Positions 1 through 7,620 of a DNA stretch of 12,675 nt are shown here, one piece after another. The notes beneath the pieces are model-generated. The model ran no database searches. It was not told the DNA's origin and saw only the letters and a list, made by a program, of their open reading frames with translations. This DNA is from JAJVID01 sp035275345. Its GTDB lineage: Bacteria; Acidobacteriota; Blastocatellia; RBC074. The position numbers and the translations under genes were made by a program. Every line of letters begins with the position of its first letter. Within the stretch, counting starts at the first letter, position 1. The stretch covers positions 1 through 12,675 of the forward strand of contig DATEMY010000625.1 of NCBI GenBank assembly GCA_035275345.1. Direction: 5' to 3'.

Positions 1-4
1 TAGT

Positions 5-73
5 CAGTGGGTAGTGGTTAGTGGGCAGTGGGCAGTGGGCGCCTGCCCACTGCCCACTAACCACTACCCACTG
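5..73. repeat. Perfect 31-bp inverted repeat downstream of pfp
   Basis: Bases 5-35 are the exact reverse complement of 43-73, with a 7-nt loop. The left arm ends in three tandem copies of the heptamer AGTGGGC (20-40), and the right arm contains two copies of its complement, so the stem can also pair in a shifted register. The repeat ends three bases beyond the pfp stop codon and would form a very strong hairpin at the 3' end of that transcript. No T-run follows on either strand, so a classical intrinsic terminator is not supported; mRNA 3'-end protection or a dispersed repeat element are alternatives. It is near the window edge, so a larger element could extend leftwards. Confidence 0.85.
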
Positions 74-76
74 CCT

Positions 77-1306
77 TTATGCAAACCTTCTCCTCAACTC
101 CTCAAGACTCAAATTGCCCGCCTGGGCCAGCTTTTCCGCCCATTCGGGATTTTCGAAATCCTTGTAATTCAATCGCAGCATGTATTCGCGCGCGACGCGA
201 TAGCTCTCGCTCGTCACGTCAACATTGCGCACCAGCGTCTTGCCTGTGTTCGGATCGCGAATATCGTCGAAGCGCAGCGGGACCAGTATCCCGTTTTGAA
301 TGCTTACCATTGCGCCGCTGCCGCCACTGAGCAGGAAGCGGATCGCCGCGTTGCCCAGTTCGCGGCAATAGGCCATATCGAACGGGATCGGATCGCAACA
401 GCGAACTTCGTAGCCGATGTTTTTGTTGCTGATCGTGATGCGAATGCCGCGCTGTTTGAAGCGTCCTTCCAGCTCGACTTTGACTTTGCGCGCCAGGTCG
501 ATCTCGGCGAAGCGGATGTGTCCGTGATCGTCTTTCTCCACATCCATCAAATCTTCCATGTCCTTCGGGTCGAGCTTCTCGATCAACCCTTCAGCCAGCA
601 CCGCGACGCCGTAATGACGCCCCATGGCGCGTCGTTTGATGATCGCGCCTTCGACAATGTCGCAGATCTGGGCGAACGGCACGGTCTCCTGCTCGAACTC
701 TTCACGGATCAGAGTCAGAGTGGCGCCTGAGGCTTTGCCGATGCCCAATGCGAGGTGACCGGCCTGACGCCCCATGGCGACCACGATGTACCAGCGGCGG
801 GTGGCGCGCGCGTCCTCGGACAGGTTCTGTACTAACCCCACGCCGGTATGGCGCGCCGACTGGAAGCCGAAAGTCGGGATGTGGGCGGGCAGCGGCAGAT
901 CGTTGTCAATCGTCTTCGGCACGTGGACGGCGCAGATGTCGGAGCGCGCCGCGACAGTGCTCGACGATAACGCAGTGTCGTCTCCACCGATCGTCACCAG
1001 GTGCGTCACGCCGTGTCGTTTGAGCATGTCAATGACGGCGCTCATTGTTTCTTCGGATCTGGTGGGGTTCTCGCGCGCCGTGCCGAGTATCGAGCCGCCG
1101 CGCAGATGGATGCGCGAGACGTCGTCAATCGAGAGCGGCCTGACTTTAGTCACGTCGCGTCTGACCAGCCACTTGAATCCGTCCTGGACGCCTAAAACTT
1201 CAAAGCCTTCGTTGATCGCTTTGATCGTCGCGGAAGAGATGACGGCATTGATGCCCGGGGCAGGCCCTCCGCCCACCAGAATCCCCAACTTACCTACAGA
1301 TGACAT
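77..1306 (-). CDS. pfp: Pyrophosphate-dependent 6-phosphofructokinase
   Basis: A 409-aa cytoplasmic PFKA-family enzyme that phosphorylates fructose 6-phosphate to fructose 1,6-bisphosphate in glycolysis. The N-terminal loop reads GGGPAPGIN (12-20). The donor-site motif is GGDDT (107-111) where ATP enzymes have GGDGS, and the catalytic loop is PKTIDND (130-136) where ATP enzymes have PGTIDND. The Asp (110) and Lys (131) substitutions are the known determinants of PPi use, and the PPi reaction is reversible. MGR (178-180), a substrate-binding motif, is intact. The start is supported by AGGAG (complement of 1316-1320), 9 nt upstream of ATG. The gene is monocistronic within the window and divergent from the first ggt-like gene. 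Donor specificity is inferred from two residues; family membership is certain. Confidence 0.93.
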   Translation of the reverse strand: MSSVGKLGILVGGGPAPGINAVISSATIKAINEGFEVLGVQDGFKWLVRRDVTKVRPLSIDDVSRIHLRGGSILGTARENPTRSEETMSAVIDMLKRHGVTHLVTIGGDDTALSSSTVAARSDICAVHVPKTIDNDLPLPAHIPTFGFQSARHTGVGLVQNLSEDARATRRWYIVVAMGRQAGHLALGIGKASGATLTLIREEFEQETVPFAQICDIVEGAIIKRRAMGRHYGVAVLAEGLIEKLDPKDMEDLMDVEKDDHGHIRFAEIDLARKVKVELEGRFKQRGIRITISNKNIGYEVRCCDPIPFDMAYCRELGNAAIRFLLSGGSGAMVSIQNGILVPLRFDDIRDPNTGKTLVRNVDVTSESYRVAREYMLRLNYKDFENPEWAEKLAQAGNLSLEELRRRFA

Positions 1307-1366
1307 TGATCCCTTCTCCTGATTTGCACTTCCGGGATGTGAGATAGAAAGGCGATGTAAGTTCAG

Positions 1367-1395
1367 ATTTTACCGGAGAGGTTTTTTTTTGACCA
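1367..1395 (-). promoter_or_regulatory. Candidate sigma-70 promoter for pfp
   Basis: Reading the minus strand, TGGTCA (1390-1395) is followed after exactly 17 nt by TAAAAT (1367-1372). These match the consensus -35 and -10 boxes at 4 and 5 of 6 positions. The spacer contains a run of eight A. The predicted transcript start would give a leader of about 50 nt before the pfp ATG. The rest of the 291-nt divergent gap (1307-1597) holds the inverted repeat at 1522-1585; I could not find a convincing plus-strand promoter. Confidence 0.4.
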
Positions 1396-1521
1396 GTCCG
1401 ATTTTCTTGCGCCGGGTTTCCGCAAAGGTGTAGGATGGCTCCACTTTTCACGCGCATTCATTAAATTGTCACAACACCGGAGCTCGTAGCCGAACCACAA
1501 CAATAGATTCAGCAGAAGAAT

Positions 1522-1585
1522 ATTTTCCTGTCTCACATTTTCTTGTCGCTCTTTCCGCCGACAGAAAAATGTGAGACAGGAAAAT
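1522..1585. repeat. Inverted repeat (20-bp arms) in the leader of the first ggt-like gene
   Basis: Bases 1522-1541 and 1566-1585 are perfect reverse complements. After two non-paired positions, five more pairs (1544-1548 with 1559-1563) close a 10-nt loop. The right arm ends one base before the GAGGA ribosome site (1586-1590) of the following gene, whose ATG is at 1598. A transcript covering both arms would place a strong stem directly against the ribosome-binding site. No T-run follows the stem, so a simple terminator is unlikely. The strand is given as neutral because the palindrome reads the same both ways. Confidence 0.85.
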
Positions 1586-1597
1586 GAGGAATTCGAT

Positions 1598-3442
1598 ATG
1601 CGAAGATCATACAAAGTGACCATTTGCGCGTTGCTGCTGGGCGGACTCGCGCTGCTGGGACTCGCAGCGGCGCGCGAAAGCAAAGCTCAACAAGATGAAG
1701 AGGAGAGGCCGACCTCCAGAACCATGCGTCCACTGATCCGCGGGCGATATTACGCCGCCGCATCCATGAAAGCGGAGGCGACGCGGGCGGCCGAACGTGT
1801 TCTGGAAGCGGGCGGTAACGCCTTCGACGCCATCGTGGCCGGCCAGGCCGCGCTCGCTGTGGTAGACGCCGCCGCGAATGGCGTCGGCAGCGATGCGGTG
1901 ATTCTGGTCTATGACGCTCGCGCGAAGAAGGTCTTTTCGGTCAACGCCGAAGGGACTGCCCCTAAGCTCGCGACCATCGATTGGTATCAGAAGAACAATG
2001 GCGGCAAGCTGCCGGAAAGCGACGGGCTGCTCTCGGGAACCGTGCCGGGAGTCGTTGACGCCTGGTACATTCTGCTGGACCGCTGGGGAACGATGAGCTT
2101 CGAGCAGGCGCTGAAAGACGCGATTGATCTGGCCGAGAACGGCTTTCCCATCGGCAACGGGCTGGCGCGGACGATTGAACGCTCGCGGAAGCTGCGCAAG
2201 TACCCCTCGAGCGTCAAGGTCTACTACCAGAACGGCCAGGCGCCCAAGCCCGGAGAGATCTTCCGCAACCCAGATCTGGCGCGCACGCTGAAGAAGCTGG
2301 TCGAAACAGAAAAACAGAATGCGGGCAAGGGACGACGCGCGGCGTTGAAAGCCGCACGCGACCGCTTCTACAAAGGTGACATCGCGCGGGAGATGGCGAA
2401 GTTCGCGGAGGAGAACGGCGGCCTGTTCCGCTATGAGGATTTCGCCGACTTCACGGCCAAGGTGGAGGAGCCCGTCTTCGTTGATTACCGTGGCTATCAA
2501 ATCTACAAGAATCCTTCGGCGAACCAGGGTCCGGCTGAACTCTTCACGCTGAATATCCTGGAGGGTTATGACCTCAAGGCGATGAAACATAACAGCGCCG
2601 AGTACATCCACACCAGCGCCGAGGCTCTCAAGCTCGCCTTCGCCGACCGCGAAAAATATTTGGGAGATATGGACTTCATTCGCATTCCTTACGAGGGCTT
2701 GCTCTCCAAGGAATATGCCGGCGAACGCCGAAAGCTGATTGACCAGAACAAGGCGTCGCTGGAGATGCGCCCCGGCGCCCCGGAGAAATTCATGAAGGAC
2801 GCGGCGCCGCTCGATCGAACGGTCAAACCCAACACCTCCGGAGAAGCGGACCACGAGGGCGACACGAGCTACATCGCCGTAATTGATAAGAACCGCAACA
2901 TGGTCAGCTTCGAGCCGAGCCTGCACAGTGGCTTCGGGACGGGCGTCGTGATGGGCGAGACAGGCGTCATCTTCAATTGCCGCGGCGATTACTACTCGCT
3001 GGAGCCTGGCCATGCCAACGCGCTCGCGCCGGGAAAGCGGCCGCGCAGCACGCTGCAAAGCACGCTCGTGATGAAGGACGGGCAGCCGTACATGGTCCTG
3101 GGCAGTCCGGGCGGCGATGACCAGATCATGCGGACGATGCAAACTCTCTTGAACATGATCGAGTTCGGGATGAACGTCCAGCAGGCGATCGAAGCCCCGC
3201 GCTGGTCCACACGAAGCTTCCCCGCGTCGCCTTTTCCTCACACGATGTATCCGGGCGATCTGTCAGTGGAGGCGAGAGTGACGGAGCCTGTGCGACAGGC
3301 GCTGATCGCAAAGGGCCATAAATTGCGCGCGTCAGGGGACTGGTCAATGGGCGCGAATGCGGCCATCGTCGTGGACTTGAAAACAGGCGTGCTGAGCGCT
3401 GGGGCCGACCCGCGAACGGACGCTTACGCCTGGGCATGGTGA
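1598..3442 (+). CDS. Exported gamma-glutamyltransferase-family protein (first of tandem pair)
   Basis: A 614-aa N-terminal nucleophile hydrolase of the gamma-glutamyltranspeptidase family. These enzymes self-cleave to expose a Thr that attacks gamma-glutamyl or related amides. A hydrophobic export signal covers about residues 5-25. The likely cleavage and nucleophile site is GDTSYIAVID, with Thr at about 423. FGTG, a DYYS segment, PRSTL and GSPGG follow in family order. By my alignment to E. coli GGT, the residues that grip the glutamate carboxylate and amino groups (Arg114, Asn411, Asp433) are replaced by Glu, His and Tyr, so the natural substrate may not be glutathione. ATG 1598 is chosen because GAGGA lies 7 nt upstream; an in-frame GTG at 1571 lies inside the hairpin. 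Probably co-transcribed with the next gene, 116 nt downstream. Confidence 0.9.
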   Translation: MRRSYKVTICALLLGGLALLGLAAARESKAQQDEEERPTSRTMRPLIRGRYYAAASMKAEATRAAERVLEAGGNAFDAIVAGQAALAVVDAAANGVGSDAVILVYDARAKKVFSVNAEGTAPKLATIDWYQKNNGGKLPESDGLLSGTVPGVVDAWYILLDRWGTMSFEQALKDAIDLAENGFPIGNGLARTIERSRKLRKYPSSVKVYYQNGQAPKPGEIFRNPDLARTLKKLVETEKQNAGKGRRAALKAARDRFYKGDIAREMAKFAEENGGLFRYEDFADFTAKVEEPVFVDYRGYQIYKNPSANQGPAELFTLNILEGYDLKAMKHNSAEYIHTSAEALKLAFADREKYLGDMDFIRIPYEGLLSKEYAGERRKLIDQNKASLEMRPGAPEKFMKDAAPLDRTVKPNTSGEADHEGDTSYIAVIDKNRNMVSFEPSLHSGFGTGVVMGETGVIFNCRGDYYSLEPGHANALAPGKRPRSTLQSTLVMKDGQPYMVLGSPGGDDQIMRTMQTLLNMIEFGMNVQQAIEAPRWSTRSFPASPFPHTMYPGDLSVEARVTEPVRQALIAKGHKLRASGDWSMGANAAIVVDLKTGVLSAGADPRTDAYAWAW

Positions 3443-3463
3443 TAGAGCCGGCCGGGCGCCAGA

Positions 3464-3543
3464 GTAGCGCAAACTGTCCAGTTTGCGCAGCGCCGATGAA
3501 TGCCGGATTGTCGAAGCCATACAAACTTGCCAGTTTGCGCTAC
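3464..3543. repeat. MITE-like 80-bp repeat with 13-bp terminal inverted repeats
   Basis: The ends GTAGCGCAAACTG (3464-3476) and CAGTTTGCGCTAC (3531-3543) are perfect inverted repeats. The left end is itself part of a tight palindrome (3467-3476 with 3479-3488, 2-nt gap), and the right end of a smaller one (3522-3527 with 3532-3537). Two small hairpins facing each other within a larger one resemble BIME/REP-type or MITE elements. It fills most of the gap between the two ggt-like genes and ends three bases before the AAGGAG ribosome site of the second. I see no coding capacity. I recall similar GTAGCGCAAACT sequences as dispersed repeats in Acidobacteriota, but cannot verify copy number here. 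Confidence 0.7.
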
Positions 3544-3546
3544 CTT

Positions 3547-3552
3547 AAGGAG
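3547..3552 (+). promoter_or_regulatory. Shine-Dalgarno AAGGAG deciding the start of the second ggt-like gene
   Basis: AAGGAG lies 6 nt before ATG 3559 and only 3 nt before ATG 3556, so 3559 is preferred. It excludes a longer frame from GTG 3436, which would translate through the repeat element and place some 40 residues ahead of the signal peptide. Confidence 0.75.
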
Positions 3553-3558
3553 AAGATG

Positions 3559-5286
3559 ATGATCAAACAAAAACGACTGCAGATCTTTTTCATGTTGGCT
3601 GCGATGCTCGCTGCGGCGGCAGTCGGAGCCAATGAAGCGCCGAAGAATCCTCAAAGCAAGAGCGAGTCAACGGCTCCGGCCGTCGGCGCGTCAGGCATGG
3701 TCAGCTCCGCTCATCCGCTGGCGACGCAGGCCGGCCTGGACATTCTGGCCGCCGGTGGAAACGCGTTTGACGCCGCGATCGCCGTCGCCGCCACGTTGAA
3801 CGTAGTTGAGCCGATGATGTCCGGCGTTGGCGGTTATGGGGCGATGATCATTTACGACGCCAGCAAACGCGAGATTAAGTTCCTCGATTCCAGCGGCAGA
3901 GTCCCGGCCACGCTCGATTCGGATGTCTTTCGCCCGCCAACGCCCGATTACCAGAAAAACCGACTTGGCGCGAAGAGTATTTCCACGCCGGGGAACGCGA
4001 ACGCCTGGGAGGCTTTGTCAAATAGCCATGGCAAGCTCCAGTGGCGGCGATTGTTCGACGCTGCGATCAAGGCCGCCAGCGAAGGCTTCGTCATCAGCGA
4101 GAAGACCGCCGAACACATCAAAGCGGAATTCAACGAGTTCCCCGAGCAGGCCCGGAGTATTTACGGACGCAATGGAGAGCCGCTCAAGGCTGGGGATCGG
4201 CTGACACAGAAGGACCTGGCTGCGTCACTCAGAATGATCGCCGAGCAGGGGGCTCGCGCCATCCACGGCGGCGAATTGGGCAAGGCCATTGACTCGACGA
4301 TGCGCGAGGCCGGCGCCTTTTTGACGATTGATGACCTCCGAAAAAATCGCGCTGAGTGGCGACAGCCCGTCAGTATTGATTATCGCGGCTACAAGGTAAT
4401 CACCGCGTCCGCTCCGACCAACGCGTGGAATGGGCTGCTGCGGCTGGGGATCATGAGCCGCTTCGATTTGACGGGGCTCGGCCATAACAGCGCAGCTCAT
4501 TTGCACCGGTACGCCGAAGCGACGAAGCTCGCTTACAGCGCGCGACTGAAATTCGCCAGTGATCCCGACATCAGCCCGCCGCCGTTGGCGATGCTGCTCT
4601 CGGAAAAGTATTGGGCTGAAGAAGCGGCGAAGATCAATCTGCGACAAGCCGCCTCGTTCGCGCCGCCCATAATCTCTTCAAGCCAGGGAGAGCACACGAC
4701 TCATTACGTGGTCGCAGACAAACAGGGCAACATCGTCACATCCACACAGACGCTGGGGAATCGTTTCGGCAGCAAGGTCATGGCCAAAGGGACTGGCATC
4801 TGGCTCAACAACTCACTGGCGTATTCGACCTTCGAGCCGAAAGGAAATCCGATGGACGCCTTCCCCGGCCGTCGCAAGCTCGCAGGCTTTTGTCCGGCCA
4901 TCATAATGCGAGACGGGAAGCCCTGGGCCGCCATCGGCACGCCCGGCGGCCACACAATTGTGCAGACTGTCCCGCAAATGGTGATGAACCTGATTGATTT
5001 TCGAATGGACATTCAGCAGGCGATCTCCGCTCCACGCATCAGCTTCGCCGAACCGGACGTGATCGCGGTGGATAACGGCGTTCCCGAGGCGGTTCGGAAG
5101 GAGTTGTCGGCGATGGGACATAACATTCGCATTCGCAGCCTGGGCAACGCGCACGGGCTGACCATTGAATACGACGAAAAGGGCAAACCGATTCGATTCA
5201 CCGGAGGCGCCGATCCGCGAGGCGAAGGGGCCGCGATTGGATTGGGCGCGGTCTCCGGCGTCGATAAGACAGCCGGGAAGGAGTAG
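3559..5286 (+). CDS. Exported gamma-glutamyltransferase-family protein (second of tandem pair)
   Basis: A 575-aa Ntn hydrolase with an N-terminal signal peptide (KQKRLQIFF followed by an Ala/Leu-rich core, about residues 3-24). The self-cleavage and nucleophile motif TTHY is intact, with the catalytic Thr at about 380 preceded by GEH. GTPGG (about 460-464) gives the usual glycine-rich loop. In my alignment to E. coli GGT several substrate residues differ: Arg114 becomes Ser, Asn411 becomes Gly, Asp433 becomes Tyr, and the Ser462-Ser463 pair becomes Ala-Gly. It should therefore process, but may act on something other than a gamma-glutamyl donor. It is clearly diverged from its upstream neighbour, so the pair is an old duplication or two subfamilies brought together. 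It ends 266 nt before a convergent peptidase gene. Confidence 0.9.
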   Translation: MIKQKRLQIFFMLAAMLAAAAVGANEAPKNPQSKSESTAPAVGASGMVSSAHPLATQAGLDILAAGGNAFDAAIAVAATLNVVEPMMSGVGGYGAMIIYDASKREIKFLDSSGRVPATLDSDVFRPPTPDYQKNRLGAKSISTPGNANAWEALSNSHGKLQWRRLFDAAIKAASEGFVISEKTAEHIKAEFNEFPEQARSIYGRNGEPLKAGDRLTQKDLAASLRMIAEQGARAIHGGELGKAIDSTMREAGAFLTIDDLRKNRAEWRQPVSIDYRGYKVITASAPTNAWNGLLRLGIMSRFDLTGLGHNSAAHLHRYAEATKLAYSARLKFASDPDISPPPLAMLLSEKYWAEEAAKINLRQAASFAPPIISSSQGEHTTHYVVADKQGNIVTSTQTLGNRFGSKVMAKGTGIWLNNSLAYSTFEPKGNPMDAFPGRRKLAGFCPAIIMRDGKPWAAIGTPGGHTIVQTVPQMVMNLIDFRMDIQQAISAPRISFAEPDVIAVDNGVPEAVRKELSAMGHNIRIRSLGNAHGLTIEYDEKGKPIRFTGGADPRGEGAAIGLGAVSGVDKTAGKE

Positions 5287-5410
5287 CTTAAATGTTCACT
5301 CGACGGAAAAGATTCGCGATCAGTCTGATTCTAACGGTCTTCTTAGATGAGTTGATGGAAGAATTTATGTAGCCGGGGTAGACGGGTATACCAGAAACGC
5401 GCATGGATTG

Positions 5411-5532
5411 CGCCTTTTCAACACAAAGGGACGAAGAGTCAAAGGGAAGAAGAATCGAAGCGGTGGAAGCAGTCTCTTTTTCCACTTCTTTCTTTGACCC
5501 TTTGAGCCTTCGTCCCTTTGTGTTGAAAGGCG
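5411..5532. repeat. Long imperfect inverted repeat between convergent genes
   Basis: Arms 5411-5445 and 5499-5532 pair over about 32 positions with a one-base bulge and two adjacent mismatches. An inner stem (5463-5468 with 5480-5485) can cap the structure. The arms are rich in CACAAAGGGACGAAG-type sequence. The element lies between the stop codons of the second ggt-like gene (5286) and the S9 peptidase (5553). Its position suits a bidirectional 3'-end structure, but there is no T-run after either arm. The remainder of the 266-nt gap (5287-5410) shows nothing I can assign. Confidence 0.8.
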
Positions 5533-5552
5533 TTCTCGCGAATGTCCGCGTT

Positions 5553-7565
5553 CTATTTCTTGCTTATGGGCGAAGCCTGCCGCTCTTCCCTTCTCGCCAT
5601 ATTCTTTTCGATCCATTCAAACTCACGCCGCATCTTGTCCAATTGATAACTGGGAATAGTTAACCCGTGGCCCTGATCGGGATAGATCACAAGCTGGGTC
5701 TTCACGCCCAGCCGTTTCAATGTGCGATACGTCTCCAATGACTGTCCGAGCGGCACTCGTTCATCTTTTTCGCCGTGAAAGATCAGCGCGGGAGTTTTGA
5801 CATTGGTCAGAAAATTCAGCGGAGATTGCTCTTCGAACATCTTGCGCGCGTCCATCGGAGTCCCGCCGTGCAACCGTTCGCGCTGATGGGTGGTGTCGGT
5901 GGTTCCCCAATAGGAGACCGCATTCGACAGACCTGCGCCGTAAGCCGCGCATTTGAACCGATTGCTGTGGCCGATGATCCACGCCGACATATAACCGCCG
6001 TAGCTCCATCCGGCGAGGGCCAGCCGGTTTTCGTCCGCGACGCCGATTTTGATCAGGTGATCAACGCCGCTCATAATGTCCTCGTAATCAACCTTACCCA
6101 CGAGCTTCGCGTTCGACTGGGCGAACTTCGCGCCATAGTTGGACGAGCCGCGGAAATTGGGCATGAATACGACGTAACCCGCGCCGGCGTATACTTGCGG
6201 GAACGCGCTCCAGCTTGTGTTGAAGCCTTTGGCGTAGGCGCCTTCGGGGCCGCCGTGAATGTAGGTCAAAAGCGGGTAGCGCCTGCCCGTTTGATAACCG
6301 ACCGGAAATACTAACAGTCCTTCAATCTCGGTCTCGTCATTCGAGGCCCATTTGACAGTTTCGACATGGCCTAGCGTCAACGATTCGATCTGAGGATTCA
6401 ATCGCGTCAGCAGAATCGGGATCATATTGCGCGCGTTGAGCAGCGCAACTTCCGCCGGCATACGCGGTTTCTCGTGAATGTAAACGACGTTCAATAAGTC
6501 ATTAGTCATCGAGAATCCGGTCGTGACGCCCTCATCGCGCGTCATCAGCGCCGGCGCCGCGTCGCTGACATTCATCGTATAAAGATACGCGTTCACACCC
6601 ACGGCGGCCAGAAAGACGACCCTCCGCGAATCGAGGGCCCAACGGTAAGAACTGATATATCCGTCGAAGCCCGGCGCCATCACGTGAGACTCGCCGCTCG
6701 TGACGGACACGATGTGAATACGTTCAGGCCCCACGTTCGCGTCGCCGTCCGCGTGAGCCAGATACGAAATCCAGCGGCCGTCGGGCGAAAAACGCGGTTG
6801 ATTCTCGGCCCCTCCGCCTTTCGTGACCTGCTTCGATTGAGCGGTGTCGTGAGGCGCGTTCTGCAAGCCTGCGGACGTAATGAAGACCTCGGCGCCGTCA
6901 TTGTCCGTCAGCTTCGGCGTCGCGCGCGCCGTGAAAACGATCCAGTCCCCATCAGACGACCAGTTGAACGCCATAATGTGGCGCGAGCCTTTGGTCAATT
7001 GCTTAATCTCGCGCGAAGCCGCGTCGACAATCCACAACTGCGCGAACCGGTGATTTTCGTCGGAGACGATGGGAGGTTTGGTCCTCGGCTTCTCGCGGGC
7101 TTCTTCGGCGATAAACACTATAGACCGGCCGTCTGGCGACCACTCGAAGCTTTGAATCGGAGCTTTGTGCGAGGTCAGTTGAACAGGCTCGCCGCCCGCC
7201 GGATTGAGCAGGAAGATTTGCGCGCCCGCGTCGGCGTCGACGCCTCTCTCCGACAAAAACGCGATGCGGCGCGCGTCTGGCGACCACCGCGGCGAATCAT
7301 CTCGCTTCGGATGCCAGGTCAAACGAATGGCCTGCCGCACCTCGTCAACAATCCAGACGTCGGAATTGAACCGGTCGTTTTCGCGATCCCAAGAATCGAC
7401 GACGAAAGAGACGCGACGCCCGTCGGGCGATAGCTGGACGTCGCTGGCGCGGTTGAGCGAGATGACGTCTTCTGGAGTCATCGGGCGCTTCGTTTGCGCT
7501 GGCGCGGCGGCTATCAGGAGAAGCGGGAGAAAAAGGACAGGGAGAATTCTGCGCATGTTTTTCAT
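5553..7565 (-). CDS. Exported S9-family (prolyl-oligopeptidase type) serine peptidase
   Basis: About 670 aa. An N-terminal signal (MRRILPVLFLPLLLIAAAPAQ, from the fourth residue; the last Ala-x-Ala is a plausible cleavage site) sends it out of the cytoplasm. Residues 25-390 form a TolB/DPP-like beta-propeller with repeated SPDGR-type turns (LSPDGR, WSPDAR, WSPDGR, FSPDGR). The C-terminal alpha/beta-hydrolase domain has HGGPEG (oxyanion region), GWSYGG with nucleophile Ser at about 521, catalytic Asp in GEKDERVP (about 601) and His in DQGHG (about 633), so the triad is complete. It probably degrades short peptides, as acylaminoacyl- or dipeptidyl-peptidases do. The start is uncertain: ATG 7565, ATG 7556 and GTG 7580 are all in frame and none has a strong ribosome site. 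It follows the RNA-repair genes by 55 nt on the same strand. Confidence 0.92.
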   Translation of the reverse strand: MKNMRRILPVLFLPLLLIAAAPAQTKRPMTPEDVISLNRASDVQLSPDGRRVSFVVDSWDRENDRFNSDVWIVDEVRQAIRLTWHPKRDDSPRWSPDARRIAFLSERGVDADAGAQIFLLNPAGGEPVQLTSHKAPIQSFEWSPDGRSIVFIAEEAREKPRTKPPIVSDENHRFAQLWIVDAASREIKQLTKGSRHIMAFNWSSDGDWIVFTARATPKLTDNDGAEVFITSAGLQNAPHDTAQSKQVTKGGGAENQPRFSPDGRWISYLAHADGDANVGPERIHIVSVTSGESHVMAPGFDGYISSYRWALDSRRVVFLAAVGVNAYLYTMNVSDAAPALMTRDEGVTTGFSMTNDLLNVVYIHEKPRMPAEVALLNARNMIPILLTRLNPQIESLTLGHVETVKWASNDETEIEGLLVFPVGYQTGRRYPLLTYIHGGPEGAYAKGFNTSWSAFPQVYAGAGYVVFMPNFRGSSNYGAKFAQSNAKLVGKVDYEDIMSGVDHLIKIGVADENRLALAGWSYGGYMSAWIIGHSNRFKCAAYGAGLSNAVSYWGTTDTTHQRERLHGGTPMDARKMFEEQSPLNFLTNVKTPALIFHGEKDERVPLGQSLETYRTLKRLGVKTQLVIYPDQGHGLTIPSYQLDKMRREFEWIEKNMARREERQASPISKK

Positions 7566-7620
7566 TTTCGACTCGATCACAAATTGTCGAACTACTCGAA
7601 GCGTTTCGCAGGCTCAGTCG

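Noticed and set aside
20..58. Short tandem AGTGGGC copies as a CRISPR or VNTR array
   Set aside because: Only three contiguous heptamers and two complementary ones occur, with no spacers; they are part of one palindrome.
1607..3241. A 544-codon open frame antisense to the first ggt-like gene
   Set aside because: It runs opposite a strongly recognisable enzyme, shows no family motifs, and is expected from codon bias in GC-rich genes. The same applies to the other long opposite-strand frames over the S9 peptidase, HD-Pnk and ligase.
3436..3558. 41-residue N-terminal extension of the second ggt-like protein from GTG 3436
   Set aside because: It would overlap the end of the first gene, translate the repeat element, and precede a clear signal peptide that has its own ribosome site.
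5411..5532. Rho-independent terminator for the convergent genes
   Set aside because: The stem is long enough, but no T-run follows either arm, so only a general 3'-end or repeat role is listed.
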